Shown here: positions 25,958 through 34,754 of the stretch, piece by piece | Layout of the letters: each line of letters opens with the position of its first letter | Position numbering within the stretch: the stretch's first letter is position 1 | Assembly (NCBI RefSeq): GCF_044466355.1 | Contig: NZ_JBITMQ010000025.1 | Span: 1-64,000 of the forward strand | Origin: Actinophytocola sp044466355 | GTDB lineage: Bacteria; Actinomycetota; Actinomycetes; Mycobacteriales; Pseudonocardiaceae | Direction of reading: 5' to 3' | DNA length: 64,000 nucleotides | The notes under the pieces: generated by a model | Database searches by the model: none | What the model was told of the DNA's origin: nothing | What the model saw: only the letters and a program-made list of their open reading frames with translations | Program-made: the position numbers and the translations under genes

Positions 25958-26554
25958 GTGCACGTGGTCGGGGGCAACGTACACGGCCGCAACGGCCGGC
26001 GCAGGGTGGGACTGGCGGTTGTTGGACTCGCGGCGCTGACGTTGGCGGCCTGTAGTTCGAACTCGTCTTCGACGCCTGGGGGCACGACTGGGGCGGCAAC
26101 ACCGCCATCAACGACCAGCGCTCCGCCGTCGTCGGCTTCTCCGGCGGACACAGCGCGTCAGCAGGCGACGGCTGCCTACACGGGCATGTGGCGGCAGATG
26201 GCCAAGGCCGGTGAAACCGCCGACTGGCAGTCACCTGAGCTCGCAAAGTACGCGACCGGCGACGCGCTCGGGGTGATCAACCGCAGCCTGTACACGGACC
26301 ATCTCAACGGTGTCGTGACGAAGGGCGAGCCGAAGACGAACCCCCAGGTGTCCAAGGTGGATCCGCCGGACAACCCGACCACGGTCATGATCTCGGACTG
26401 CGGAGATGACAGCGGCTGGCTGAAGTACAAGAACGGTCAGCTGCTCAACGACACACCGGGCGGGCGACGCTCGATCACCGCGGAAGTCAAAAAGCAGCAG
26501 GACGGCACGTGGAGGGTCACCCGCTTCGCAGTAGAGGCGGTGGGCACGTGTTAA
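25958..26554 (+). CDS. Lipoprotein of the Tad locus
   Basis: 198 residues from GTG 25958 with a typical lipoprotein signal: basic RNGRRR, a hydrophobic core and lipobox LAAC. After a Ser/Thr/Pro-rich linker comes a folded domain (ATAAYTGMWRQMAKAG, TTVMISDCGDDSGWLKYKNG, KKQQDGTWRVTRFAV) of the kind seen in secreted actinomycete proteins with an NTF2-like core. It is exported and anchored to the membrane outside. The stop overlaps the GTG of the next secreted-protein gene by five bases, so they are co-translated. Confidence 0.75.
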   Translation: MHVVGGNVHGRNGRRRVGLAVVGLAALTLAACSSNSSSTPGGTTGAATPPSTTSAPPSSASPADTARQQATAAYTGMWRQMAKAGETADWQSPELAKYATGDALGVINRSLYTDHLNGVVTKGEPKTNPQVSKVDPPDNPTTVMISDCGDDSGWLKYKNGQLLNDTPGGRRSITAEVKKQQDGTWRVTRFAVEAVGTC

Positions 26555-27591
26555 AGCGATTGGGAGTCGTAGTCGGTCTGTCCGCGGCCGTGATCGTGGC
26601 GACCGCGGTCCCCGCCTTCGCGGACGGCGGGTGGGGATTCACCGACTGCAGCCAGTACCCCAACCCTGGTTGCGAACTCGGCGCGGGCAAGAATCCCCGC
26701 CCTGGAAGCGGTAACCAGGGCAACGGGAACAGCAAGCCTGGCAACCCTGGACAGAGCAAGCCCGGCTCGGGTCAGGCCAACGCCAATGGCGACACGATCA
26801 TCGGCGGTAACCCCAACCTGGCCCAGTGCGGCTATGTGCGCAGTGATTACCAGGGCCCGCCACCGGGAGGCGTGCAGCCGGCGGCCTTCCAGGTTCCGCC
26901 CAAGACCGGCGGAGTCACCGCGGTCCCCGCGGTGTACCGGCCGCAGAGCGCGTCGGCCACCGCGCAGTTCGCGGTCGCGCAGCCGCGGTTCGCGCAGGCC
27001 CAACCACCGTCCGGCGCCTGGTACGTCTACAAGTGCACCGGGCCCGGCTTCGCGGATGCGCTGTACCGGCCGCCGGTCTGGATCGCTGACGGCCAGCCCG
27101 GCCCGGCGCCACTGCCGTCGCCAGCCGAGCTCGCGGCGCAGGCGCGGAACCAGCTGCGGCTTCCTACTCCGAAGATCAAGGCGAACCCGGCTGGCGATCA
27201 GCTGGTCAGCCTGCCGACGTGGTTGTGGCTGGACCGCAGCAGCTGGGGTGACGTCTCGGCCACCGCGTCGGTGCCGGGCGTGTCGGTGACTGCGGTCGCG
27301 AGGCCGACCTCGGTGACGTGGTCGATGGGTGATGGCGGCTCGGTGACCTGTACTGGTCCTGGCTCGCCGTTCCCCGCCGGTGGTGACCCGAAGAGCGCCT
27401 CGCCGGACTGCGGCTACACCTACAAGACGTCCTCGGCCGGGCAGCGCGCCGACGCGTTCCCGGTGACCGCCACGGTGAACTGGACCGTGACGTGGTCGGG
27501 CGCGGGCCAGGGCGGCACGTTCCCGAACATGACGACCTCGGCCTCGGTGGCGTTCCGCGTGGCGGAGAGCCAGGGAATCGCGACCGGCTGA
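26548..27591 (+). CDS. Secreted protein with Gly/Pro/Asn-rich linker
   Basis: 347 residues from GTG 26548. The signal peptide is LKRLGVVVGLSAAVIVATAV then PAFA. A low-complexity region follows (SGNQGNGNSKPGNPGQSKPG), then a Pro-rich stretch and a C-terminal domain with conserved Trp and paired Cys (SVTCTGPGSPF and SPDCGYTYKT). Proteins of this layout lie in actinomycete Tad clusters, where databases often label them ATP/GTP-binding protein without support. An extracellular or cell-wall role with the pilus is plausible. Confidence 0.7.
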   Translation: MLKRLGVVVGLSAAVIVATAVPAFADGGWGFTDCSQYPNPGCELGAGKNPRPGSGNQGNGNSKPGNPGQSKPGSGQANANGDTIIGGNPNLAQCGYVRSDYQGPPPGGVQPAAFQVPPKTGGVTAVPAVYRPQSASATAQFAVAQPRFAQAQPPSGAWYVYKCTGPGFADALYRPPVWIADGQPGPAPLPSPAELAAQARNQLRLPTPKIKANPAGDQLVSLPTWLWLDRSSWGDVSATASVPGVSVTAVARPTSVTWSMGDGGSVTCTGPGSPFPAGGDPKSASPDCGYTYKTSSAGQRADAFPVTATVNWTVTWSGAGQGGTFPNMTTSASVAFRVAESQGIATG

Positions 27592-27600
27592 GCAAAGCCT

Positions 27601-27619
27601 CCCGCCTCACGAGGGCGGG
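27601..27619 (+). terminator. Short GC-rich hairpin
   Basis: CCCGCC (27601-27606) and GGGCGG (27613-27618) pair around a 6-base loop, ten bases after the stop of the secreted-protein gene. It has no T-run and could attenuate read-through into the pilus assembly genes. Confidence 0.4.
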
Positions 27620-27707
27620 CGTGCACAACGAAACACCCTGTTGCGAACAAGGCACGTCGAATACCCGAGTCGACGCGTCGCGATGGCGTCATGCCTGAAG
27701 GAGGTCG

Positions 27708-28424
27708 GTGGTGACCACTACCGCAGGTTCGACCAGCACGGACACGACGACGCAGAAACCAGCGTCGCCGAACGCGTGGGCTGGCCGTGACGGCAAGACT
27801 CCTTCGCGTTTGAGCGGCAGCGGTCGGCGCCGAAGCGTGCCTTACCTATTGCTCGGTGTTCTGCTGGTCCTGGTGTGTGCGGCCGGCGGTGTGTTCGCCG
27901 GAATGCAGCTGGGTGACCGGGAAAACGTGCTCGCGCTGGCCCGTCCTGTTGCCGTAGGCCAAGTTCTGACGGCGCAGGATCTCAAGCAGGTCAGCATGGC
28001 CGCAGACTCCGGCATGGACGTGATGCCCGCATCGGCTGCGTCCACAGTGGTGGGTCAGCCGGTGGCGTTCAGCCTGCCCGCCGGCTCACTTGTGACCCGT
28101 TCGGTGCTCGGCGCCCCACAGATTCCGGCACAGGGCAAGGCAATCGCCGCCGTCGGGCTGAAGCCGGGACAGTTCCCGCCCGACCTGTCGCCCGGTACCA
28201 CCGTCGCGGTCCTCACGACTCCAGGGCAGGGCACAACGACCGGAACGTCGACCGGTTCCGGGCAGACGTCGTCGTGGACCGCGGTGGTGACAGGCATTGC
28301 CACGCGCGAGACCGAGCAGACCACGGTCGTGTCGCTGCAACTATCCGAATCGGACGCTCGCGCATTGGCATCGGCCCCGGCGGGACAACTCAGTCTGGTC
28401 GCGATCGCGGGAGGAGGCCGCTGA
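27708..28424 (+). CDS. SAF-domain protein (CpaB/RcpC-like) of the Tad locus
   Basis: 238 residues, GTG 27708 behind AAGGAGG. A Ser/Thr-rich cytoplasmic start is followed by one transmembrane segment (VPYLLLGVLLVLVCAAGG). The SAF domain follows: ARPVAVGQVLTAQDLKQV, then GQPVAFSLPAGSLVTRSVLG. CpaB/RcpC proteins assemble at the membrane or cell wall and help export the Flp pilus. The stop overlaps the start of the next ATPase gene by one base. Confidence 0.8.
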   Translation: MVTTTAGSTSTDTTTQKPASPNAWAGRDGKTPSRLSGSGRRRSVPYLLLGVLLVLVCAAGGVFAGMQLGDRENVLALARPVAVGQVLTAQDLKQVSMAADSGMDVMPASAASTVVGQPVAFSLPAGSLVTRSVLGAPQIPAQGKAIAAVGLKPGQFPPDLSPGTTVAVLTTPGQGTTTGTSTGSGQTSSWTAVVTGIATRETEQTTVVSLQLSESDARALASAPAGQLSLVAIAGGGR

Positions 28425-29263
28425 TGCTCATCGCCGTCTGCTCGCTGAAAGGGTCGCCGGGCGTGACCACACTGGCGACCGCGCTCGGCGCCCGTTGGCC
28501 GGGCCAGGAGAACCCGATCGTGGTCGAGGTCGACCCCGCCGGCGGTGACCTGATGGCCCGCTTCCGGCTGCCCGACACACCGGGCCTGGTCAGCTTGGCC
28601 GCGGCGGCACGAGGCCGTAGCGGTGCCGATCCGAATCTGCTCGCCCAGCACACCCAGCTTCTCCCCGGTGGCCTGCGGGTGGTGCTCGGCCCGGTCGGTG
28701 CCGAACAAGCTCGCGCCGCCCTGACGGTGCTGGCCTCGGGCCCGTCCTCGCCGCTGCGTCGGGCCACAGACCAGCCGGAGACCACGGTCATCGCCGACTG
28801 CGGCCGGGTCGATCCGGACTCGCCCGCGTTCCCGATCATCCGCAGCGCGGACGCGATGCTGCTGGTCGCCCGCCCGCACGACGACGAGCTCGCGCACGTC
28901 GCGCTCAAGCTGCAGGCCGCCCAGCAGTGGTCACGACGCCCGTGCTTCGTCCTGGTCGGCGACGGCTACCCGACCGCGGAGGTCTCCCAAGCGCTGCGCA
29001 TCCCGGTGATGGGTCGCGTGCCGCGCGACGACAAGGGCGCCGCAGTGTTGTGTGGCCAGGGCACCGGCCGACGTGGGCCCGACAAGTCCCCGCTGGGGCG
29101 GGCCGCCGCCAGGATCGCGCTCAACCTTTATGCGCACGGGCACCAGCCGACCGGCAACGGCGCCCGTGCCTCGCACCTGCGGTTGGCCGTTCCGGGTGAG
29201 CCGGTCTCGGGTGTGGCGCTGCAACCGCTCGGGCCGCAAACCCGTAACGGAGCGACGCCATGA
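28424..29263 (+). CDS. CpaE/TadZ-like P-loop protein
   Basis: 279 residues from ATG 28424 behind GAGGAGG. The N-terminus MLIAVCSLKGSPGVTTLAT is a deviant ParA/MinD-type Walker A in which the usual GK-T-T lysine is replaced (SPGVTT). VVEVDPAGGDLMARF gives the Walker A' region. CpaE/TadZ proteins position the Tad machinery at the pole or membrane; weak ATPase motifs are common in the group. The gene overlaps its neighbours on both sides (TGATG before, ATGA-type after). Confidence 0.78.
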   Translation: MLIAVCSLKGSPGVTTLATALGARWPGQENPIVVEVDPAGGDLMARFRLPDTPGLVSLAAAARGRSGADPNLLAQHTQLLPGGLRVVLGPVGAEQARAALTVLASGPSSPLRRATDQPETTVIADCGRVDPDSPAFPIIRSADAMLLVARPHDDELAHVALKLQAAQQWSRRPCFVLVGDGYPTAEVSQALRIPVMGRVPRDDKGAAVLCGQGTGRRGPDKSPLGRAAARIALNLYAHGHQPTGNGARASHLRLAVPGEPVSGVALQPLGPQTRNGATP

Positions 29264-30708
29264 CGCGGCCTGACGTCGGTGATCCGCGCCTGGCGGCGTC
29301 GACCAACGGCGCCGGCCCGAACCTGGCTGCCCACCACGCGGCTGGACCGGCGGATCTGCCACACCGGCCTGCCGGGGAAGCCGCCGCGGTGGAACGGCTG
29401 CGGCAGCACCTGCGCGAGGAGTTGTCCGCCCAACTCAGCCAACGCATCCGGGCTGACGAGACCGCCGGCCGCCCGCCGATGGACGCCCCAGCACGCCGCC
29501 GGCTGGCCGAGGCGATCCTGACCGACGCGGCCGAGGCGCACGCCCAGGCCGAGCTGCGCAACTCCGCCACCGGCGGGATGCTCGTGGCTCCCGAGGTCGA
29601 GCAGCGTCTGATTCGCCAGGTCCTGGACGAGGTCTTCGGTCTGGCCGGTCTGGAACCGCTGCTGGCCGACACCGACATCGAGAACATCAACATCAACGGC
29701 GACCGTGTCTTCGTCAAGTACGCCGATGGCCGTCGCAAGCGGTTGCCCCCGGTGGTCGGCTCGGACACCGAGCTGATCGACCTCATCCGGGACCTGGCTA
29801 CCCGTTCCGGAGTGGAGGAGCGCCGCTTCGACCGCGGCAGCCCGATCGTGAACTTCCAGCTGCCCGGTGGCGAGCGTGTCTCGGCGGTCATGGCGGTCAC
29901 CGCGCGCCCGTCGGTGTCGATCCGCCGGCACCGGTTCACCAAGGTCACGCTGGCCGAGCTGCGCGAGAACGGCACCATCGACCTCGCGCTGGAGAGCTTC
30001 CTGAAGGCCCTGGTGCGCGCCAAGCGCAACGTCCTGGTCACCGGCGGCACGGCGATCGGCAAGACCACCCTGCTGCGCGGCCTGGCCTCGGCCATCCCAT
30101 CGTGGGAACGGCTGATCACCATCGAGGACGTCTTCGAACTCGGCCTCGGCGAGGACGCCGAGGCGCACCCGGATGTGGTGGCGCTGCAGGCCCGCGAACC
30201 GAACATCGAGGGCCAGGGCGAGATCTCGCTGTCGGACCTGGTGTGGCAGTCCCTGCGCATGTCGCCGGACCGGGTCATCGTCGGCGAGGTCCGCGGGCCC
30301 GAGGTCATCCCGCTGACCAACGCGATGTCCATGGGCAACGACGGCAGCATGGGCACCCTGCACAGCAGCTCCAGCCAGGGCGCGTTCACCAAGCTGGCCG
30401 CCTACGCCGTGCAAGGCCCCGAGCGGTTGCCGATGGAAGCGACCAACCTGCTGGTGGCTGCGGCGCTGCACTTCGTGGTGCACCTGGAAAAGCCCCGCGA
30501 CGACCCGAGCAAGCGCGTGGTGTCCTCCATCCGGGAAGTCGTCGGCGCCGACGGCGCCCAGATCATCAGCAACGAGGTCTGGCGCCCCGGCCCGGACCTG
30601 CGCGCCGTACCGGGCGCGCCGCTGCGCACCGACACCGTCGACCTGCTCGTCGAGGCGGGTTACGACCCGGACCTGTTCGAGCGGCGCGAAGGGTGGTGGA
30701 CGCCATGA
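29260..30708 (+). CDS. tadA: CpaF/TadA-type secretion ATPase
   Basis: 482 residues. The C-terminal motor shows Walker A GGTAIGKTTLLRGL at about residue 262, ITIEDVFELGL, and the Asp/His-box and Walker B region SLRMSPDRVIVGEVRGPEVI with TLHSSSSQGAF. The N-terminal helical part (QRLIRQVLDEVFGLAGLEPL) is the usual CpaF domain. It powers Flp pilus assembly from the cytoplasmic side of the membrane. Overlaps of four bases join it to the CpaE-like gene before and the TadB gene after. Confidence 0.93.
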   Translation: MTRPDVGDPRLAASTNGAGPNLAAHHAAGPADLPHRPAGEAAAVERLRQHLREELSAQLSQRIRADETAGRPPMDAPARRRLAEAILTDAAEAHAQAELRNSATGGMLVAPEVEQRLIRQVLDEVFGLAGLEPLLADTDIENININGDRVFVKYADGRRKRLPPVVGSDTELIDLIRDLATRSGVEERRFDRGSPIVNFQLPGGERVSAVMAVTARPSVSIRRHRFTKVTLAELRENGTIDLALESFLKALVRAKRNVLVTGGTAIGKTTLLRGLASAIPSWERLITIEDVFELGLGEDAEAHPDVVALQAREPNIEGQGEISLSDLVWQSLRMSPDRVIVGEVRGPEVIPLTNAMSMGNDGSMGTLHSSSSQGAFTKLAAYAVQGPERLPMEATNLLVAAALHFVVHLEKPRDDPSKRVVSSIREVVGADGAQIISNEVWRPGPDLRAVPGAPLRTDTVDLLVEAGYDPDLFERREGWWTP

Positions 30709-31628
30709 CCACGACCGCCGCCCTGTTCGGCCTGCTCGGTGCCGGTGTGGCCGTCGGTGTCCTGCTCATCGCCGCCGGGCTGCGCGGCCGGCCCGCCCGT
30801 CCGGCGACTCCGTCGCGGCTGAGTGCCTGGCTGGCCGCCCGGCATGACCGCAAGCGGGTCGGCTGGCTCGTCGTGGCCGTGCTCGCCGGCCTGGCCGTCG
30901 GCGCGGTCACCGGCTGGGTGGTCGCCGCCATCCTGACCGCGCTCGCGGTAGTCGGCCTGCCGCGGATCCTCGGCTCGAACGTCGACCACAAGCGCCACCT
31001 CGAACGCATCGAGGCGATCGCCGGGTGGACGGAGATGCTGCGTGACACCCTGGTGGCCGCGGCCGGCCTGGAACAGGCCATCCTCGCCACCGCCCCGGCC
31101 TGCCCCGAAGCGATCCGCGAGGAGATCACCGAGCTCGCCGTCCGGCTGGAACGCGGCGAACGCCTCGCACCGTCCCTGCGCCACCTCGCCGACCAACTGC
31201 GCGACCCCACCGCGGACCTGGTGATCTCCGCGCTCGTGCTCGCCGCCGAGCACCAGGCCCGCCAACTGGCCGACCTGCTCGGCGAACTCGCCAGCGAGGC
31301 ACGCGAGCAGGCGTCCATGCGGATGCGCGTCGAGGCCGGCCGCGCCCGCACCCGGACCAGCGTCCGCGTCATCGTGATCACCACGCTGTCCTTCGCGATC
31401 GGGCTGGTGCTGCTCAACCGCGGCTACCTCGCCCCCTACGACTCCGCGTTCGGGCAAATCATGTTGCTGTTCGTCGGCGCGCTGTTCGCGGCAGCTTTTG
31501 CTTGGCTGGCACGGATTGCGCGGATGCGTGAGCCGGAGCGCTTCCTCACGGAGCTGGCCACGATCCGGCCCCACGACGCCGACGTGGACGTCGATGACTT
31601 GCTCACCGGGAAGGGGGCGTCGTCATGA
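30705..31628 (+). CDS. tadB: TadB, type II secretion system F-family membrane protein
   Basis: 307 residues from ATG 30705, which overlaps the CpaF stop. Two N-terminal membrane helices (LFGLLGAGVAVGVLLIAAGL and VAVLAGLAVGAVTGWVV) precede the cytoplasmic T2SSF domain (AIAGWTEMLRDTLVAAAG, EEITELAVRLERGERL), and two C-terminal helices follow (VIVITTLSFAIGLVLL, IMLLFVGALFAAAF). With TadC it forms the membrane platform that transmits ATPase motion. Overlap of four bases with tadC. Confidence 0.88.
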   Translation: MTTTAALFGLLGAGVAVGVLLIAAGLRGRPARPATPSRLSAWLAARHDRKRVGWLVVAVLAGLAVGAVTGWVVAAILTALAVVGLPRILGSNVDHKRHLERIEAIAGWTEMLRDTLVAAAGLEQAILATAPACPEAIREEITELAVRLERGERLAPSLRHLADQLRDPTADLVISALVLAAEHQARQLADLLGELASEAREQASMRMRVEAGRARTRTSVRVIVITTLSFAIGLVLLNRGYLAPYDSAFGQIMLLFVGALFAAAFAWLARIARMREPERFLTELATIRPHDADVDVDDLLTGKGASS

Positions 31629-32518
31629 TCAGCGCGTTGTTGTGGGGCGCCGGGCTCGGCGTCGGCTTGTGGGCGCTCGTGGTCTACGTGTTCCCGCCGA
31701 GGCCGCCGCTGCGCGCTCTGGTCGACCGGTTGCACGCGACGCCCGCGCCGCCACCGATCCTCACCGCGGACTCCGACGGCTGGGCGTTGCGCGTGGGCCG
31801 GCCGTTCATCAAGCCGTTGGCCGCGCTCGGGTTGCCCAACCGCAAATTGCGCAACGACCTCGCGGTCACTGGCAAGAGCATTGAACATCACCTGGCCGAG
31901 AAGGCCACGCTGGCGCTGACCGGCCTGTTGCTGCCGATCCTGATGCAACTGCTGCTCGTCGTGGCCGACGCTGGTCTCGGCTGGGAAGTCCCCGCGGTCG
32001 CCAGCCTGCTCTTCGCGCTCGGTGGGTTCCTGTTGCCGGATATCAGCGTGCGGCAGGAAGCCGAGCGGCGGCGCTCGACCTTCCGGCACGCGCTGTCGGC
32101 CTACCTGAACCTGATCCGGGTCCTGCTGGCCGGCGGCGCCGGAGTCGACGGCGCGCTGTCGGACGCGGTCGGCATCGGCAAGGGCTGGGCCTTCCAACAG
32201 CTGCGCCGTGCGCTGGTCACCGCCAAGCTGACCCGCACCACACCGTGGTCGACCCTCGGTCAGCTCGGCACCGAGCTCGACGTGCATCAGCTGTCCGAGC
32301 TGGCCGCCTCGGTCAGCCTCGCCGGCACCGAGGGCGCCCGCGTGCGCGCCAGCCTCGCGGCCAAGGCCGCGGCGCTGCGCACCCGTGAACTCACCGACGC
32401 TGAAGGCGAAGCGCAGGCCGCCACCGAACGGATGAGCCTTCCCGTGGTGATGCTGTTCGGCGGGTTCCTGATTTTCATCGGGTTCCCTGCCCTCGCGAGC
32501 GTGCTGGGAGGTCTCTGA
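31625..32518 (+). CDS. tadC: TadC, type II secretion system F-family membrane protein
   Basis: 297 residues. It begins with a membrane helix (LLWGAGLGVGLWALVVYVF) and contains two central helices (ALTGLLLPILMQLLLVVAD and VASLLFALGGFLLPDIS). The cytoplasmic T2SSF domain includes SAYLNLIRVLLAGGAGVDGA and QLSELAASVSLAGTEGARV. A last helix (VVMLFGGFLIFIGFPALASV) ends the protein. It pairs with TadB in the inner platform and directly precedes the small pilin gene. Confidence 0.88.
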   Translation: MISALLWGAGLGVGLWALVVYVFPPRPPLRALVDRLHATPAPPPILTADSDGWALRVGRPFIKPLAALGLPNRKLRNDLAVTGKSIEHHLAEKATLALTGLLLPILMQLLLVVADAGLGWEVPAVASLLFALGGFLLPDISVRQEAERRRSTFRHALSAYLNLIRVLLAGGAGVDGALSDAVGIGKGWAFQQLRRALVTAKLTRTTPWSTLGQLGTELDVHQLSELAASVSLAGTEGARVRASLAAKAAALRTRELTDAEGEAQAATERMSLPVVMLFGGFLIFIGFPALASVLGGL

Positions 32519-32570
32519 AGTTCCCACAAGGACTGTCCATACCGGATCCCGAACCACAGGGGAGAAGCTG

Positions 32571-32756
32571 ATGTTCACCGAAGTTCAGATCCTCATCGCC
32601 CGCATCCGGGCCGAGCTGGAGCGGCTGCGCCGCGACGAGGCGGGCTACTCGACCGAGGCGGTCGTGGTCACCGCGTTGCTGGCGGCGCTGGCCATCGCGG
32701 TCATTGCGATCATCGTCATCAAGGTCACCCAGAAAGCCAACGGCATCAACCTGTAG
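32571..32756 (+). CDS. Flp-like small pilin subunit
   Basis: 61 residues behind AGGGGAGAAG. A charged N-terminus (ARIRAELERLRRDEAG) precedes YSTEAVVVTALLAALAIAVI, a single hydrophobic helix. The G followed by YSTE resembles the class III prepilin site, although the glutamate is at +4 after the Gly rather than the common +5. The prepilin peptidase at 25036 is the expected processing enzyme. It is the only candidate for the major pilin of the locus. Confidence 0.75.
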   Translation: MFTEVQILIARIRAELERLRRDEAGYSTEAVVVTALLAALAIAVIAIIVIKVTQKANGINL

Positions 32757-32760
32757 GCCG

Positions 32761-33252
32761 GTGACCACGATGCCTCGACGCCCCAGCCGATCCCGCACGC
32801 CAAACACGCGCGAGCGTCCACACCGGATGCGCGTGCGGGCGGCGCTGCGTCGGCTGCGGACGGATCAGCATGGCGCCGGCACGGTCGAACTCGTCATCGC
32901 CACGCCCCTGCTGTTACTGCTGATCCTGTTGATCGCGCAGTTCGCGCTCTACATGCACGCCACCCACATCGCCCAAGCCGCCGCTTCCGAAGCCCTGTCC
33001 GCGGCACGCGTGTACGGCGGCAGTACGGCCGCAGGCAATGCCGAAGGACAACGAGTCCTCACCCAACTCGGAAGTGGCCCGCTGCAAGGAACATCGGTCA
33101 ACGTCCAGCGAGGACCGAACCAAGCATCCGTGACGGTCACCGGAACCGTGATCAACGTGATTCCGTTCGCGACCTTCACGGTGCACGCCGAAGCCGTTGG
33201 GCCCGTTGAGAAATTCACCCCGCCGACCGGTGCAGGGGCGGTGGCACCATGA
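32761..33252 (+). CDS. TadE-family pseudopilin
   Basis: About 163 residues from GTG 32761 (ATG 32770 is also possible). After a basic leader (RVRAALRRLRTDQ) comes the TadE core HGAGTVELVIATPLLLLLIL, with the conserved Glu after the Gly and a long transmembrane helix, then ATHIAQAAASEALSAARVYG. The rest is an exported beta-rich domain. TadE-type minor pilins are processed by the same peptidase and take part in pilus assembly. Overlaps the next TadE gene by four bases. Confidence 0.82.
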   Translation: MTTMPRRPSRSRTPNTRERPHRMRVRAALRRLRTDQHGAGTVELVIATPLLLLLILLIAQFALYMHATHIAQAAASEALSAARVYGGSTAAGNAEGQRVLTQLGSGPLQGTSVNVQRGPNQASVTVTGTVINVIPFATFTVHAEAVGPVEKFTPPTGAGAVAP

Positions 33253-33746
33253 CCGCGGCCCGCCGTCTTCCCGCGTTCGCGCGCTCGATGCGCGCGAGCA
33301 TTCGCGCGCTGCGTCGGAACGAACGAGGCTCCGCTGCGGCCGAGCTCACTCTACTGACCCCGCTGCTGATCCTGCTGCTGTTGTTCGTGGTGTTCTGCGG
33401 CCGGCTGGCCGACACCAAGCTGCGGATCAACGACGTCGCGCACCAAGCGGCCCGCGCCGCCACCCTGGCCCGCACCCCATCGCAGGCCACCGCCAACGCC
33501 CAAGCCACCGCCAGCGCAGCCCTGGCGTCCGCGGGAATCACCTGCCAGTCGTTGTCGGTGTCCACCGACACACAGGGACTCAAGCCGGGCTCCACGGTGA
33601 CCGTCACCGTGTCCTGCAGCGTCGGCTTCGGGGACCTGACCTCGCTCGGCGTGCCTGGCAGCCGGACGTTCCAATCCAGCTTCTCCTCCCCGGTCGATGT
33701 CTGGCGCGGCACCGCCCCGAACGCCCAAGCGGGAGGTGCGCCATGA
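33249..33746 (+). CDS. Second TadE-family pseudopilin (TadF-like)
   Basis: 165 residues. It starts with a basic stretch (RSMRASIRALRRNERG) then SAAAELTLLTPLLILLLLFV, the TadE motif with its Glu and hydrophobic helix, and RINDVAHQAARAATLAR. The C-terminal half is a small exported domain with a single Cys pair (ITCQSL and VSCSVGFG). It is in one overlapping chain with the neighbouring pseudopilin genes. Confidence 0.82.
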   Translation: MTAARRLPAFARSMRASIRALRRNERGSAAAELTLLTPLLILLLLFVVFCGRLADTKLRINDVAHQAARAATLARTPSQATANAQATASAALASAGITCQSLSVSTDTQGLKPGSTVTVTVSCSVGFGDLTSLGVPGSRTFQSSFSSPVDVWRGTAPNAQAGGAP

Positions 33747-34195
33747 GGGTGGTCGCATCGCTGCGCCGCCGAACCGGCCGGCTGCGCGAAGACCAGGACG
33801 GCCGGGTGACCGCCTTCGTCGTCATCATCGCCCTCGCCGCGCTGCTGTTTGCCGGGCTCGTGCTCGACGGCGGGCTCGCCCTGGCCGCCAAGGTCCGTGC
33901 GATGGGCGAGGCGCAGGAAGCCGCGCGGGCCGGCGCCCAGGAAATCGACCTGACCGCCTACCGCGCCGACGGAACCCTGCGCCTGGTCCCACAACAAGCC
34001 AGCGCCGCGGCCCGCAGCTACCTCGCCGCCGCCGGCCACACCGGCACCGTCTCGGTCGCCGGCAACACCGTGAACGTGACCGTCAGCATCGACCAGCCGA
34101 CCCAGCTGCTCGGACTGGTCAGCATCGGCTCAATCACCGTCACGGGAACCGGGCAGGCCCAACCGCAACGCGGAATCTCCGGAGTACTCCCATGA
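33743..34195 (+). CDS. TadG-like pilus protein, short form
   Basis: 150 residues from ATG 33743 behind GGGAGG. DQDGRVTAFVVIIALAALLF is the N-terminal TadG-type region with one transmembrane helix; GLALAAKVRAMGEAQEAARA and QQASAAARSYLAAAGHTGTV follow. It lacks the von Willebrand A domain of long TadG proteins. It is anchored in the membrane with the main part outside. Last gene of the tightly overlapping part of the operon. Confidence 0.78.
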   Translation: MRVVASLRRRTGRLREDQDGRVTAFVVIIALAALLFAGLVLDGGLALAAKVRAMGEAQEAARAGAQEIDLTAYRADGTLRLVPQQASAAARSYLAAAGHTGTVSVAGNTVNVTVSIDQPTQLLGLVSIGSITVTGTGQAQPQRGISGVLP

Positions 34196-34249
34196 CGACC
34201 TTCACATGCTCGTACCCAGTTCAGTGCCACACCGGGGAAGGAGACCAGG

Positions 34250-34690
34250 ATGGCGACGACTGAAGAGATCGAACGCCGCGTCGAGCAAGCCGACGCGGCC
34301 CGCAGCGCGAAGCGGGCAGCTGCGGCCAAGCGCGTCGGTGAACTCGCACTGCTGCGGGCAGAGGTGGCCGAGAAACTCGGCGACATCGAGCGAGAACTCG
34401 GCGACGTCCTCGCTGAGTCCAGCGACGTCATTAGCGTTGACGAGCTGGCCAAGTTCACCGACGTACCCGCCACCGACCTCACCCAGTGGCTCAACGGGCG
34501 CAAGACGACTCGCCCCAAGCGCAAGCGGTCCACCGCCGGCACCGCTACCGCGAAACGGGACGCGAGCCAAGCATCGTCCACATCGAACACGGCGCCGGCC
34601 ACCACCCAGCAGTCCGCGTTACCCGAGCTCGCCGGACCTCGCAACGGCGCGGCGGACACCTCCACCCGGATTCCCGCGCCGGTGACATGA
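34250..34690 (+). CDS. Hypothetical protein with helical N-terminus and HTH-like segment
   Basis: 146 residues, ATG 34250 behind GGAAGGAGA. Residues 5-60 are a charged helix with coiled-coil character (EEIERRVEQADAARSAKRAA). ISVDELAKFTDVPATDLTQW looks like a short HTH, followed by a basic RKTTRPKRKRS and a Ser/Thr/Ala-rich tail. The HTH and basic patch suggest DNA binding; no family is recognised. It lies between the TadG-like gene and the large LysM-BTAD gene. Confidence 0.55.
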   Translation: MATTEEIERRVEQADAARSAKRAAAAKRVGELALLRAEVAEKLGDIERELGDVLAESSDVISVDELAKFTDVPATDLTQWLNGRKTTRPKRKRSTAGTATAKRDASQASSTSNTAPATTQQSALPELAGPRNGAADTSTRIPAPVT

Positions 34691-34754
34691 CGCCGCTGGC
34701 TCCGCTGGCGACCGCGGAGCCGTAAACCTGTACGTCCAAGGAATCGAGCACGCC

